DNA of 41,970 nucleotides from DATKGL01 sp035510795 (lineage in GTDB: Bacteria; Patescibacteriota; Saccharimonadia; Saccharimonadales; UBA4665): NCBI GenBank assembly GCA_035510795.1, contig DATKGL010000022.1:1-41970 (forward strand), given 5' to 3'. The translations under genes and the position numbers were made by a program. Positions 24,946 to 33,304 of the stretch are shown one piece after another (positions within the stretch are counted from its first letter, which is position 1; every line of letters begins with the position of its first letter). Below the pieces are notes generated by a model. It had not been told where the DNA came from. It ran no database searches and worked only from the letters and a program-made list of their open reading frames with translations.

Positions 24946-24972
24946 TGCCGCCATCGATTTTTGATGGCGGCA
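24946..24972. terminator. Bidirectional-type terminator between helicase and aquaporin genes
   Basis: TGCCGCCATC, a seven-base loop (GATTTTT) and GATGGCGGCA form ten perfect GC-rich pairs. On the minus strand TTTT follows, so it terminates the aquaporin/atp transcript best. On the plus strand it lies 12 bases past the helicase stop and has no T-run. Confidence 0.75.
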
Positions 24973-25005
24973 TTCGGTGAAGATAGCCTTGAACTTTTAG
25001 AATAT

Positions 25006-25671
25006 TTATTTTTTCTTCTTAGCAGTAAACGGCTTCATTACGCTTGACCAGCTACCGCCGGCAAAAACCATATTGTAGAAATTTACACCTACGATACCAC
25101 CGACAACCGGACCGAGAATATATGTACTCCAGCCCCATGAGCGGGTGGCTAGGGCAATAGCCGGATTGATTAGTCCGTTTGAGCCCAGCGATGCAATTAA
25201 AATACCCAGCGCAAATGCGCCACCGATGGTTGCTGCCAACTTAAAGCCCTGAAATTTTTGGGCAGCGGCGGCGGCCCAGCCGAATGCAAATACGAACGTA
25301 CCGGCTGCTTCTGCAACCATCACTCTAGCCGTGTAGTGACCGGCAGTACTTTGCAAGTGAGTCTTAACGATGTAAATATAGAACCAGTAGGCACACAGAC
25401 CGCCGAACAGCTGTACGACTACGTACAGTATGGCTGGCAAGGTTTTAATCTTGCGGCTCGTCCATAGCCCGATTGTTAACGCTGGATTAAACTGAGCACC
25501 CGAGTTTGTCCCTATCATCAGGGCCAAAACTGCCATTGCCAGTCCAGCACCAAGCGCTACGAAAAAGGAATACCCGATTCCCGAACTTCGCACGCTTACT
25601 ACAGCCAATGCTAATAGCATCGTACCTAATAACTCAGCCGCAAGCATTGCGACTTTTTTCTTTCCAAACAT
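25006..25671 (-). CDS. Aquaporin-family channel
   Basis: The 221-residue MIP-family protein has six membrane helices and both half-helix signatures: NSGAQFNPALTIGLW (first NPA) and GLINPAIALATR (second NPA). The Arg after the second NPA is displaced from the usual NPAR position to about five residues later, so selectivity (water or glycerol) cannot be read off. The ATG at 25671 is chosen because GGGAGG lies four bases upstream; a longer frame from 25710 covers that site. It lies 83 bases downstream of atpC and may share the atp transcript or use a weak promoter (TTGCTG-N16-TATGCT) of its own. Confidence 0.85.
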   Translation of the reverse strand: MFGKKKVAMLAAELLGTMLLALAVVSVRSSGIGYSFFVALGAGLAMAVLALMIGTNSGAQFNPALTIGLWTSRKIKTLPAILYVVVQLFGGLCAYWFYIYIVKTHLQSTAGHYTARVMVAEAAGTFVFAFGWAAAAAQKFQGFKLAATIGGAFALGILIASLGSNGLINPAIALATRSWGWSTYILGPVVGGIVGVNFYNMVFAGGSWSSVMKPFTAKKKK

Positions 25672-25754
25672 ACGTCCTCCCGTATTTTTATTGTGTAATG
25701 ACATTAGCATAGCACTTTATGCTGATCCAGCAAGCTTTAACTTAATATAACTCC

Positions 25755-26180
25755 TTAACGGTGTGAACGCCGGCGCAGCTGTGCAACTTGCAACCGAACA
25801 GCGTGGCGGTCGATCAAACTTTGAGCATGCTCCAGGCTGACCTGATCTTTGGCTTCTGCTTTCATTTTTTCAGCCAGTTCATAAGCCTTTTTTGCTTCTG
25901 CCTCGTTAATCTCATCACCATTGTCGGCCTCATCGACAAGTACGCGGAGGCTATTATTGGCAACTTCAATTACGCCACCGTTAGTTGCGAAATGTTCCAT
26001 TTTTGAATCAGGGTCTTTTGGGCCGCGCCTAACCGAAATCACACCGTTAGTGGCGACCGAGATTAAGGGCATGTGGTCGGTCAAAATACCTATCTGCCCG
26101 TCCATAGTCGGCAGCACGACCTCAGTTACGTCGTCGTCAAATTTCGTACCCGAAACTGCTACCAACTGAAAGTGAAGCAT
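25755..26180 (-). CDS. atpC: F-type ATP synthase epsilon subunit
   Basis: The 141-residue protein has the N-terminal beta-barrel (MLHFQLVAVSGTKFDDDVTEVVLPTMDGQIGILTDHMPLIS) and the C-terminal helical hairpin (NEAEAKKAYELAEKMKAE ... HAVRLQVAQLRRR) of the central-stalk epsilon subunit, which couples rotation and can inhibit ATP hydrolysis. Its length is normal, so the inhibitory helices are present. It is the last atp gene, two bases after the beta-subunit stop. Confidence 0.93.
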   Translation of the reverse strand: MLHFQLVAVSGTKFDDDVTEVVLPTMDGQIGILTDHMPLISVATNGVISVRRGPKDPDSKMEHFATNGGVIEVANNSLRVLVDEADNGDEINEAEAKKAYELAEKMKAEAKDQVSLEHAQSLIDRHAVRLQVAQLRRRSHR

Positions 26181-26182
26181 AG

Positions 26183-27574
26183 CTAGCTCTCGTCCTTAAC
26201 TTCGTTGATACCCCCGCGCATATAGAAAGCATTTTCGTTCTTGTCGTCATACTTACCGTCAAGAATGGCCTTAAAGCCGACAATGGTGTCCTTCAGCGGC
26301 ACATATTTGCCTGGTTTACCAATGAAGACCTCGGCGACAGAGAACGGCTGAGTTAAAAAGCGTTGAATACGGCGAGCTCTGGCAACTGTCTGTTTATCAT
26401 CTTCGGAGAGTTCTTCCATGCCCAGAATAGCAATAATGTCCTGCAGATCTTTATAGCGCTGCAGAACGCGCTGAACTTCACGGGCGACATCATAATGCTC
26501 CTGACCGACGATTTCCGGATCTAAAATTGTCGAATTAGAATCCAGTGGATCGATTGCCGGATAAAGCCCGAGTTCAGTCAGGGCCCTAGATAAAACAATA
26601 GTCGAATCAAGGTGGGCGAAAGTAGTTGCCGGTGCCGGATCAGTTAAGTCGTCGGCTGGGACGTAAACAGCTTGAACGGATGTAATTGAACCCTGTTTGG
26701 TTGACGTGATCCTTTCCTGCAGGGCGCCCATTTCCTGCGCCAGGTTGGGCTGATAACCGACAGCTGAGGGCAAACGACCAAGCAGGGCAGATACTTCTGC
26801 GCCAGCCTGAGTAAAACGGAATATATTATCAATAAACAACAGCACATCGTTACCGTTATCGCGGAATCCCTCGGCAATCGTCAGCCCCGATAAGCCAACT
26901 CTTAGACGAGCACCGGGCGGCTCATTCATCTGCCCGAACACCAGCGATGTTTTATCGAGCACGTTTGACTCGGACATTTCGTAATATAAGTCGTTTCCTT
27001 CACGAGTGCGCTCGCCAACGCCGGCAAAAACCGAATAACCTTTATGAAATTTGGCTATATTATTGATCAGTTCGGTTATCAGGACCGTCTTGCCAACACC
27101 GGCACCGCCGAATAGACCAACCTTACCGCCTTTAGTTATGGGGCTGATCAAGTCAATAACCTTGATCCCGGTCTCGAGAATTTCAACACTGCCGGATTGT
27201 TCGACAAGCGGCGGAGGCAATTTATGAATCGGCGAATACTGACTAAACTTGGTTCCTTTGCCGTCGATAGGTTCCCCAATAACATTAAACATCCGGCCCA
27301 AGGTCTCTTCGCCAACCGGTACGCTGATTGCGCTGCCGCTGTCGACAACCTTAGTCCCGCGTTGCAAGCCATCGGTTGATTGAAGTGCTACCGCCCGGAC
27401 GCTGGATTCACTCAAGTGCTGCTCGACTTCCATGACAAGCTCACGATCATCGATTGTTACTTTCAACGCATTATAGATGGGCGGCAAGTGGTCAGCCGGA
27501 AAGTCAACATCAACCACAACTCCAACTACTTGGCTGACTCTTCCGGTTTTCCCCTCAGTTTTTGTTGTTGCCAT
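26183..27574 (-). CDS. atpD: F-type ATP synthase beta subunit
   Basis: The 463-residue catalytic subunit holds the P-loop GGAGVGKT (156-163), GERTREGNDLYYEM with the catalytic Glu, GQMNEPPGARLRVGLSGLTIAE, and LDSTIVLSRALTELGLYPAIDPLDS. All expected catalytic motifs are intact. It pairs with the alpha subunit to form the F1 hexamer, making ATP in the cytoplasm. GGAGA precedes the ATG. It follows the gamma gene by 13 bases. Confidence 0.97.
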   Translation of the reverse strand: MATTKTEGKTGRVSQVVGVVVDVDFPADHLPPIYNALKVTIDDRELVMEVEQHLSESSVRAVALQSTDGLQRGTKVVDSGSAISVPVGEETLGRMFNVIGEPIDGKGTKFSQYSPIHKLPPPLVEQSGSVEILETGIKVIDLISPITKGGKVGLFGGAGVGKTVLITELINNIAKFHKGYSVFAGVGERTREGNDLYYEMSESNVLDKTSLVFGQMNEPPGARLRVGLSGLTIAEGFRDNGNDVLLFIDNIFRFTQAGAEVSALLGRLPSAVGYQPNLAQEMGALQERITSTKQGSITSVQAVYVPADDLTDPAPATTFAHLDSTIVLSRALTELGLYPAIDPLDSNSTILDPEIVGQEHYDVAREVQRVLQRYKDLQDIIAILGMEELSEDDKQTVARARRIQRFLTQPFSVAEVFIGKPGKYVPLKDTIVGFKAILDGKYDDKNENAFYMRGGINEVKDES

Positions 27575-27587
27575 ACGGTTGTCTCCT

Positions 27588-28466
27588 TTAATTACTTGCT
27601 AATGCTTCAACGCCACCGCTGATCTCAGCCAGCTCCTGAGTGATGCTAGCTTGTCGGGCTGTATTAAATTCCAGGGTCAAATCATCAATCAGTTCAGTAG
27701 CGTTGTCGGAGGCATTTTTCATCGCCAGCATCCTCATCGAATGTTCGCTGGCCATACTCTCAAGTGTTGCCTGCCAGATCTGGGCGTCAATCAGGCGCGT
27801 TGCCACACTATCAATCACTACCTCAACTGAGGGTTCAAAATTTGTAAACGAATACTTATAAGCAGGCTTGTCAAGATCTTCAGAAGCTTTAGCGGGTAAT
27901 ATGCTGAGCTGCTCAACTTTCTGGGTTAAGTTGCTAATAAATTTTGTGTAAATAATATTAACCTCGTCTGTTTTTTTGTTCCAGTATTGATCAATTACGG
28001 TCGTCAGGATTGGCCGAAGATGATTAGCTGTCGGGTTATCGCCGAATGCCGGATAAACTGCCAGCAAATTAATATTCTGCAGCCGGCGGATAAAGTTCGC
28101 CCCCTGCTTACCTATCATAATCACCTTTGTTTTGACGCCAGCTAGTTGGTCGGCTTGGGCGGCTAGGGTCAATTGTTTAAGGACGTTGTAGTTATAGGCT
28201 CCCGCTAGTCCGCTGTTGCTGGTCATAACTACGTACAGGCGGTCTTTGACCATTCGCTGTTTGAACAAAGGGTCAGTTTCAACTTCTTTAAGCGAGCTGA
28301 GGCGCGCCAGCAAACTGTAGGCCAGATCGCTATAGCCGCGGCTACGTAATGCGCGTTCCTGGGCTCGTCTCATTTTAGAGGCCGATACCAGCTCCATGGC
28401 TTTGGTTATCTGCTTAGTGTTTCTAACTGAACCGATTCGACGGCGGATCGTCGTAATATTAGGCAC
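27588..28466 (-). CDS. atpG: F-type ATP synthase gamma subunit
   Basis: The 292-residue rotor subunit starts with GTG at 28466: VPNITTIRRRIGSVRNTKQITKAMELVSASKMRRAQ, the conserved N-terminal helix, and ends with the matching C-terminal helix NASDNATELIDDLTLEFNTARQ. GGAGG sits seven bases before the GTG, inside the alpha-subunit gene, and the start overlaps the alpha stop by eight bases (GTGCCTAA). The frame is open further upstream, but that segment is out-of-frame alpha-coding sequence. The two end helices form the coiled shaft turning inside alpha3beta3. Confidence 0.95.
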   Translation of the reverse strand: MPNITTIRRRIGSVRNTKQITKAMELVSASKMRRAQERALRSRGYSDLAYSLLARLSSLKEVETDPLFKQRMVKDRLYVVMTSNSGLAGAYNYNVLKQLTLAAQADQLAGVKTKVIMIGKQGANFIRRLQNINLLAVYPAFGDNPTANHLRPILTTVIDQYWNKKTDEVNIIYTKFISNLTQKVEQLSILPAKASEDLDKPAYKYSFTNFEPSVEVVIDSVATRLIDAQIWQATLESMASEHSMRMLAMKNASDNATELIDDLTLEFNTARQASITQELAEISGGVEALASN

Positions 28467-30048
28467 TATCCGCCTCCGTCTCAAGATTGACCGCTTTAAT
28501 CGGCTCATTTTCATCCTCGACGACAGCATATGTTTTGGCAACGCTTTTCGCAACCCGCAATAGCGCCGCTTTAGTCTCGCTTTTAGGCTCAGCACCGGTA
28601 TTGACTTCATCAATCAATTTTTTGTGGGTCTGTTCCAACTCCCGGAACAAACTTTCCTGGGTGGCTTTGATTTTCTCAATTGGAACTTTATCAAAAGCAC
28701 CTTCAGTAGCTCCGAGTAGAGCAGCATACATTTGCCAGATAGGCATAGGGCTGTACTGAGGCTGTTTGAGCAGCTCGGTTAAACGCTGTCCGCGCTCAAT
28801 CCGGTGTCTAGTTTCGACGTCCAGGTCAGTTGAAAATTGCGAAAACGCTGCCAACTCTCTGAATTGAGCTAGATCAATGCGCAGTGACTTGGCGACACTT
28901 TTGACTGCTGCTGTCTGAGCGGCTCCGCCAACTCGCGATACCGATAATCCTACCGATATGGCAGGGCGAATACCTTGATAAAACAAGCTGGTCTCCATAA
29001 ATATCTGACCATCAGTAATTGAAATAACATTAGTCGGGATATAAGCGCTAATATCGCCGGCTTGGGTTTCGATAATCGGCAGGGCCGTTAAGCTGCCACC
29101 GCCAAGCTGATCATTCAATTTAGCGGCCCGTTCGAGCAAGCGCGAGTGCAGATAGAATACGTCTCCTGGATATGCTTCACGGCCGGGTGGGCGGCGTAGC
29201 AGCAAACTCATCTGGCGGTAGGCAACAGCATGCTTGGACAGGTCATCATAAATAATCAATGCGTGCTGGCTTTTGTCGCGGAAGAATTCGCCGATTGTAC
29301 ATCCTGCATAAGGCGCCAGGTAAAGCAGGGCAGCCGGGTCGGCCGGGCTGGTAGCGACAATTATCGTCTGCTCCATCACGCCTTCTCGTTTTAGTCTTTC
29401 AACCAAACGGGCAACCTTACTTAACTTTTGACCAACCGCCACATAAATATTTATAACTCCAGTGTTTTGCCGTTTCTGATTAATCATCGTGTCAACGACG
29501 ACGGCCGTCTTGCCGGTCTGGCGATCACCGATAATCAACTCGCGCTGACCGCGACCAATCGGTACCATGGCGTCAATCGCCGCAATGCCGGTCATCAGCG
29601 GTTCATTGACGCTGCGGCGATCCAGCACCCCTGGTGCGGTTTGTTCAATCCTAGCCGTAACGACAGTTTTGATGGCGCCGCCGCCATCCAGCGGATTACC
29701 CAGCGGATCAATAACCCGACCGATCAATTCCGGTCCAACAGGCACTTCTAGGACTTTACCCGACAATCTGGCTTTTGCGCCAGCTGTAATGTCGGTATCT
29801 TCACCTAAAATTACCGCCCCGATTTCGTCTTGGCCTAAATTAAAAGCAAAGGCTGTGATTTTCTTACCACTGATGCCGTCAATTTCAATCATCTCGCTAA
29901 AACCGCAGGCCGATAATCCGTAGACCCAAGCTATCCCGTCGCCAACGCGAGTGACGATTCCGATATTTTCTGCATCCGGCCGTTTTCTGAGCTGTTCGAT
30001 AGCTGCCTTAATGTCGTCTGATAATTCTTCAATGGTTAAATCGCTCAT
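28459..30048 (-). CDS. atpA: F-type ATP synthase alpha subunit
   Basis: The 529-residue protein contains the regulatory nucleotide site GDRQTGKT (174-181), RELIIGDRQ, YDDLSKHAVAYRQMSLLLRRPPGREAYPGDVFYLHSRLLERAA and the arginine-finger region SISVGLSVSRVGGAAQ. Its C-terminus carries about 30 extra acidic/polar residues (NTGAEPKSETKAALL ... ETEADSA), a little longer than usual. Its ATG overlaps the delta stop by four bases. Confidence 0.97.
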   Translation of the reverse strand: MSDLTIEELSDDIKAAIEQLRKRPDAENIGIVTRVGDGIAWVYGLSACGFSEMIEIDGISGKKITAFAFNLGQDEIGAVILGEDTDITAGAKARLSGKVLEVPVGPELIGRVIDPLGNPLDGGGAIKTVVTARIEQTAPGVLDRRSVNEPLMTGIAAIDAMVPIGRGQRELIIGDRQTGKTAVVVDTMINQKRQNTGVINIYVAVGQKLSKVARLVERLKREGVMEQTIIVATSPADPAALLYLAPYAGCTIGEFFRDKSQHALIIYDDLSKHAVAYRQMSLLLRRPPGREAYPGDVFYLHSRLLERAAKLNDQLGGGSLTALPIIETQAGDISAYIPTNVISITDGQIFMETSLFYQGIRPAISVGLSVSRVGGAAQTAAVKSVAKSLRIDLAQFRELAAFSQFSTDLDVETRHRIERGQRLTELLKQPQYSPMPIWQMYAALLGATEGAFDKVPIEKIKATQESLFRELEQTHKKLIDEVNTGAEPKSETKAALLRVAKSVAKTYAVVEDENEPIKAVNLETEADSA

Positions 30049-30455
30049 GTTTGATCCTGACCAGCCATCGCTGCTTGTTTAAATATTTCCAGTTCCGATT
30101 TAATACTCAAATCAAGCTGCTGGTTGGCAAATTCCAACCTGACGCCGCCAATCAGCGACGGTTCAGCTTGTTCGTAAATTTCAATTCGTTTAGCGTGGGG
30201 ATAATACTTTTTGATAATTCGCTTTATTTCAGACCTTAGCTCGGAACTCAGTTTATGGGCAGAGTAGGTTTGGACTTCAATCACGCCGTGCTCGGCCCAG
30301 ATTTCATCGACGTCCCTGAGTATCGACGTCAGCTCGTTCGTCCTTCCGTTATCAATTAAATAAGCCGCAAATTCTTTGATCTGTTTTTTTGATATTTTTC
30401 CGTCTAAACTCTGGCTGCTGATATAGCGGGCAATTTTATGACGCGAAGGCTTCAT
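30045..30455 (-). CDS. atpH: F-type ATP synthase delta subunit, short form
   Basis: At 136 residues it is shorter than the roughly 175-180 of most bacterial delta subunits. It keeps the C-terminal signature (IEIYEQAEPSLIGGVRLEFANQQLDLSIKSELEIFK), which contacts the b dimer, but the N-terminal six-helix domain that caps F1 is compressed to about 75 residues. Either the cap is minimal or alpha or b compensates. The start is supported by the two-base gap after the b-subunit stop, and the end by the four-base overlap with alpha. Confidence 0.88.
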   Translation of the reverse strand: MKPSRHKIARYISSQSLDGKISKKQIKEFAAYLIDNGRTNELTSILRDVDEIWAEHGVIEVQTYSAHKLSSELRSEIKRIIKKYYPHAKRIEIYEQAEPSLIGGVRLEFANQQLDLSIKSELEIFKQAAMAGQDQT

Positions 30456-30457
30456 GA

Positions 30458-30988
30458 TTAATCCTGACCTTTCAAAGCTTTCCTGATCAAGGCGGCATCT
30501 TTCTTCTCATCGACTTTTTCACCGATAATTGCTTCAGTAGCTTCAGAAATCAAACCGACCAGGTCTTTCTCGAGCCGGATACGGGCTTTAGCGGTGTCAA
30601 CTTTTATCCGTTCGTTAGCTGCCAGAATAATCGAATCGGCTTTTGCTTTAGCGGTTGCCTGGGTTGCCTGGACGACTTGGCGGGCCTGCTGTTCGGCCGA
30701 GACAACAATCTGATCGGCCTGTGACCGCGCCTGGTGCAATTTATCGCTGACGTTTTTATCTAGTTCAGCTTTTTCTTTTTCCATGTCGAGACCTAATTTA
30801 ACACCTTCGTCAATTAGTTTGCGGCGATCCCGCAAAACTTTGACGATCGGTTTAAAGGCCCATTGCCTTAAGACCAGAAAGACCAGGATAAAACTAACCA
30901 GCTGAATAGCAAAATCACCGGCATTGATGCCAAGTGCGCCAATACCGTTTGACGAATCACCAAAAAACCGGACTGGTAGTAAAAACAT
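30458..30988 (-). CDS. atpF: F-type ATP synthase b subunit
   Basis: The 176-residue stator subunit has one membrane helix (about 25-45, DFAIQLVSFILVFLVLRQWAF) followed by a long charged, alanine-rich right-handed coiled coil (about 50-160). FKPIVKVLRDRRKLIDEG is the conserved tether region. It dimerises and links the a subunit to delta. It lies 23 bases after the c-subunit gene and two bases before delta. Confidence 0.94.
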   Translation of the reverse strand: MFLLPVRFFGDSSNGIGALGINAGDFAIQLVSFILVFLVLRQWAFKPIVKVLRDRRKLIDEGVKLGLDMEKEKAELDKNVSDKLHQARSQADQIVVSAEQQARQVVQATQATAKAKADSIILAANERIKVDTAKARIRLEKDLVGLISEATEAIIGEKVDEKKDAALIRKALKGQD

Positions 30989-31011
30989 GCCGTTTATTAT
31001 TTACGTATCCT

Positions 31012-31242
31012 TTACTTAACGATGAATATTGAAGCGAAGGCAAGTAGAGCAAACAGCTCAATGATGGCAATAAATACCAGTGCTTGGCCAAGAAACTTAG
31101 AAGCTTCCGGGTTGCGACCGACTGCTTGCATGTAATTACCGCCGATTATACCGATACCAATACCGGGACCGATAAAACCACCACCAATCATCAGACCCTT
31201 GCCGATTATGGCGGTGTCGATTGCTTGTGCCAGGTAAATCAT
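31012..31242 (-). CDS. atpE: F-type ATP synthase c subunit (proton type)
   Basis: The 76-residue hairpin has helix 1 with GPGIGIGIIGG packing glycines, polar loop GRNPEAS and helix 2 with the ion-binding carboxylate Glu62 in IAIIELFALLAF. Sodium-type rings carry a Gln in helix 1 and an ES/T...Y set around the Glu. None of these is present, so protons are the likely coupling ion. AAGGAG lies 13 bases before the ATG. Confidence 0.95.
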   Translation of the reverse strand: MIYLAQAIDTAIIGKGLMIGGGFIGPGIGIGIIGGNYMQAVGRNPEASKFLGQALVFIAIIELFALLAFASIFIVK

Positions 31243-31302
31243 ATTTTCTAATCAACTCCTTTTAATTAATAATCTAATTTTGACCACTTCCAGCAATACC
31301 CA

Positions 31303-32139
31303 TCATGCCTTCTCTGGTGCTAAACTCATTGTTTCAGGAATAGCACCATCGGTCAAGTCGCCCTCACTGACCGCATGGTTAATGGCAATCGCCAGATACA
31401 TGGTACTCAAAATAACGAAAATATAAGCCTGTAAGGCTCCAACGAACAATTCCAAAAGATAGAACGGGGTAGCCGTTAGCGGCGCCAAAAAACCGCCAAG
31501 GTAGGCAAATACGGCGATGACGATTTCGCCAATCGTAACATTTAAAAATAGTCGGATTGATAAGCTGATAACCCGGGTGGCATCAGTAAATATCTCAATA
31601 ATCCCCAGCAATAGATATAACGGATTGAGCGGGCTGCCGATGAAGAAGTGCTTGAGATACCTTTTTATGCCGGCTTCACGAACCGATGACACATAAACCA
31701 CCCCCATCGTTACCACGCCCGCGGCTAGTGTGGCATTTAGATCACCAGTAAACGGTCTGAGCAAGGGGTTCCCATGAAGGGTCACAGAGGTTCCGACGCC
31801 CGGCACCAGACCTAGCCAATTATTGAGGACTATGAAGAAGAATAAAGTGACGAAGTATGGTACGTATTTGCGCCCCCGTTTTGGGTCGTCAAAACTTGAT
31901 TCTACTAGATTGGCGATAAAATCGACGCCAGCCTCAACTACGCCAACAATTCCGCCCCTGGGTTTAATGGTCACTTTGTGGGCGATAATTATCAAAAATA
32001 CAGTAATTATTAAAGCACAGATCCAGCCGTAGAACATCGAGTTGGTTATAACGATACCGTGAATCTTAAACAGCGGCAGAGCCGTAATATGGACAACCGG
32101 GCCCGAGCTGGCAATAGATTCAGTCAACCCACCTAGCAT
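31303..32139 (-). CDS. atpB: F-type ATP synthase a subunit
   Basis: The 278-residue membrane stator has the essential Arg196 in SLSIRLFLNVTIGE, the conserved NNWLGLVPG near 106-114, and ELFVGALQAYIFVILSTMYLA near the C-terminus. These form the two proton half-channels against the c ring. Its ATG overlaps the stop of the preceding gene by one base (TAATG), so translation is probably coupled. Confidence 0.95.
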   Translation of the reverse strand: MLGGLTESIASSGPVVHITALPLFKIHGIVITNSMFYGWICALIITVFLIIIAHKVTIKPRGGIVGVVEAGVDFIANLVESSFDDPKRGRKYVPYFVTLFFFIVLNNWLGLVPGVGTSVTLHGNPLLRPFTGDLNATLAAGVVTMGVVYVSSVREAGIKRYLKHFFIGSPLNPLYLLLGIIEIFTDATRVISLSIRLFLNVTIGEIVIAVFAYLGGFLAPLTATPFYLLELFVGALQAYIFVILSTMYLAIAINHAVSEGDLTDGAIPETMSLAPEKA

Positions 32140-32435
32140 TATTGTTTATCTGCCTTCGGCTTATTGGGGGTTGTATTAAATTCACGCAAGACGGTACGGA
32201 GTATACCATAAGTTCCAGCCATCGCTACGACAAAGCCGATAATCGTTAACAGTGGTGTGGTTTTCAAATGCTGATCCAGCTCATAGCCACCGATAATTGG
32301 CACTAATACTACTATGGCCAGCTGCCAGCTCATCGATAGGGCTGAGGCTAGAAAAAGTTGACGTTGTTGTTTGGTGTCAGATTGTTCAGTTTTCCTTTTC
32401 CTGTTCACCGGCCCTGGTTCTTTGCTATTTTCCAT
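32139..32435 (-). CDS. AtpZ/AtpI-like accessory protein
   Basis: The 98-residue protein has a charged N-terminus (MENSKEPGPVNRKRKTEQSD) and two membrane helices (about 28-50 and 60-82) with GGYELDQHLKTTPLLTIIGFV between and within them, the pattern of the AtpZ/AtpI family found at the head of atp operons and implicated in c-ring assembly or Mg2+/Ca2+ handling. It is the first gene of the operon. TACAAT seven bases before its ATG makes the transcript essentially leaderless. Confidence 0.75.
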   Translation of the reverse strand: MENSKEPGPVNRKRKTEQSDTKQQRQLFLASALSMSWQLAIVVLVPIIGGYELDQHLKTTPLLTIIGFVVAMAGTYGILRTVLREFNTTPNKPKADKQ

Positions 32436-32471
32436 TACCTTAATTGTAGCAATTCTTATCTGTTATCACAA
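32436..32471 (-). promoter_or_regulatory. Promoter of the atp operon
   Basis: On the minus strand TTGTGA (32471-32466), a 17-base spacer and TACAAT (32448-32443) are followed by TAAGGTA and the ATG at 32435. The predicted +1 is the base before the start codon or its A. It sits back to back with the glutaredoxin promoter. Confidence 0.65.
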
Positions 32472-32502
32472 GGGCGAGTAATAACTTAACACCGATAGAT
32501 GC

Positions 32503-32508
32503 TATAAT
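32503..32508 (+). promoter_or_regulatory. -10 element for a leaderless glutaredoxin transcript
   Basis: Perfect TATAAT, six bases (TAGCAT), then the ATG at 32515. The -35 is weak. Confidence 0.55.
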
Positions 32509-32514
32509 TAGCAT

Positions 32515-32766
32515 ATGGATAATTCAAATGTGATAATTTACGGAGCTTCTTGGTGCGCTTTTTGTCACGCCGCTAAGGATTACCTCGATAAACTCGGTGT
32601 TAAATATTCCTATAAAGATATTGACAGCGATATAGAGCTCGCCAAAGAGGCCCAAACAAAATCAGGCCAATCAGCCATTCCGGTCATCGATGTTAACGGC
32701 ACCATAATTCTCGGTTTTGACCGACCGAAAATCGATGCTGCTCTTAAAGAAATCAAGCTTATTTAG
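32515..32766 (+). CDS. Glutaredoxin-like thiol-disulfide oxidoreductase
   Basis: The 83-residue thioredoxin-fold protein has the redox motif WCAFC (Cys14, Cys17), the cis-proline segment SAIPVIDV and the C-terminal GFDRPKIDAAL, all as in glutaredoxin/NrdH-type proteins. CAFC is not the classical CPYC or the NrdH CVQC, so the electron donor (glutathione, thioredoxin reductase or other) is open. It is monocistronic with a leaderless-type promoter. Confidence 0.85.
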   Translation: MDNSNVIIYGASWCAFCHAAKDYLDKLGVKYSYKDIDSDIELAKEAQTKSGQSAIPVIDVNGTIILGFDRPKIDAALKEIKLI

Positions 32767-32796
32767 TGTCAATTGAAATCTCATCGGCGCTATATA

Positions 32797-32817
32797 TGGT
32801 ATAATCGTACCATGTAA
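32797..32817 (+). promoter_or_regulatory. Extended -10 with a start-stop (AUGUAA) at predicted +1
   Basis: TGG-TATAAT (32797-32805) is an extended -10. Six bases later lies ATG at 32812, immediately followed by TAA at 32815 and another ATG at 32818. The transcript would begin with AUG-UAA. GGAGAGG then leads to the ATG at 32830. Confidence 0.5.
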
Positions 32818-32829
32818 ATGGGAGAGGTC

Positions 32830-33294
32830 ATGGCCAGTGAACCCCGTGTAGAATTAGAACACGAAAATTATTTGCAAGAAAGCTCGGAGGCATTATCAAG
32901 CTTTACTGATATTGCAGAGAGAAATGAACTCTCGGCGATCAGAGTTCTAGACATTATGCGATCAGCCGAAAGTGACATGCTGGAAACAACTATTCAGGCC
33001 GGTAGCCCAAGAGATTTATTTAAGTCCTGGCGAACAATTACTCGGGGCCGCGATGATATAGTTAGGGCCGGTTTTGACCAAGAGACAGAAAAACTCATTA
33101 TTGCCAACCCGAGAATGATAGCAATTGTTAACCGCTACCCCGAGTTAAAAAGCTCTGTTTATGCCAAAAGTCACGACGTCGATGCTGAAACCAAAAAACT
33201 AAAAATGGAGCAGCTGCGACTGAGGTGGGTCATATTATTCGGACGACTCGGTAATGCCGCCCTTGATGGCTACAGAGACGAAGAAACCGCCTAA
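32830..33294 (+). CDS. Hypothetical helical protein
   Basis: The 154-residue soluble, acidic, mostly helical protein (ENYLQESSEALSSFTDIAERNELSAIRVLD ... AETKKLKMEQLRLRWVILFGRLG) has no membrane segment. I do not recognise a family. ATG 32830 is used because GGAGAGG lies just upstream; an in-frame ATG at 32818 is possible. It is followed after 22 bases by the CobO-like gene. Confidence 0.6.
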   Translation: MASEPRVELEHENYLQESSEALSSFTDIAERNELSAIRVLDIMRSAESDMLETTIQAGSPRDLFKSWRTITRGRDDIVRAGFDQETEKLIIANPRMIAIVNRYPELKSSVYAKSHDVDAETKKLKMEQLRLRWVILFGRLGNAALDGYRDEETA

Positions 33295-33304
33295 ATCACT
33301 AAGG

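Noticed and set aside
21194..24993. A shared element TCGGTGRAGATAGCCT at 21194 and 24974, both intergenic
   Set aside because: One mismatch in 16 bases is expected several times by chance in 42 kb, no third copy was seen, and the flanks differ. A fit to the reverse of a tRNA 3' end also failed because the T stem does not pair.
28467..28613. A 49-codon N-terminal extension of the ATP synthase gamma subunit
   Set aside because: The extension is out-of-frame alpha-coding sequence and is highly basic; the conserved gamma N-terminus begins at GTG 28466 with GGAGG upstream.
31012..31242. Sodium-coupled c ring
   Set aside because: The helix-1 Gln and the ES/T...Y residues around the carboxylate that bind sodium are absent; Glu62 sits in a plain proton-type context.
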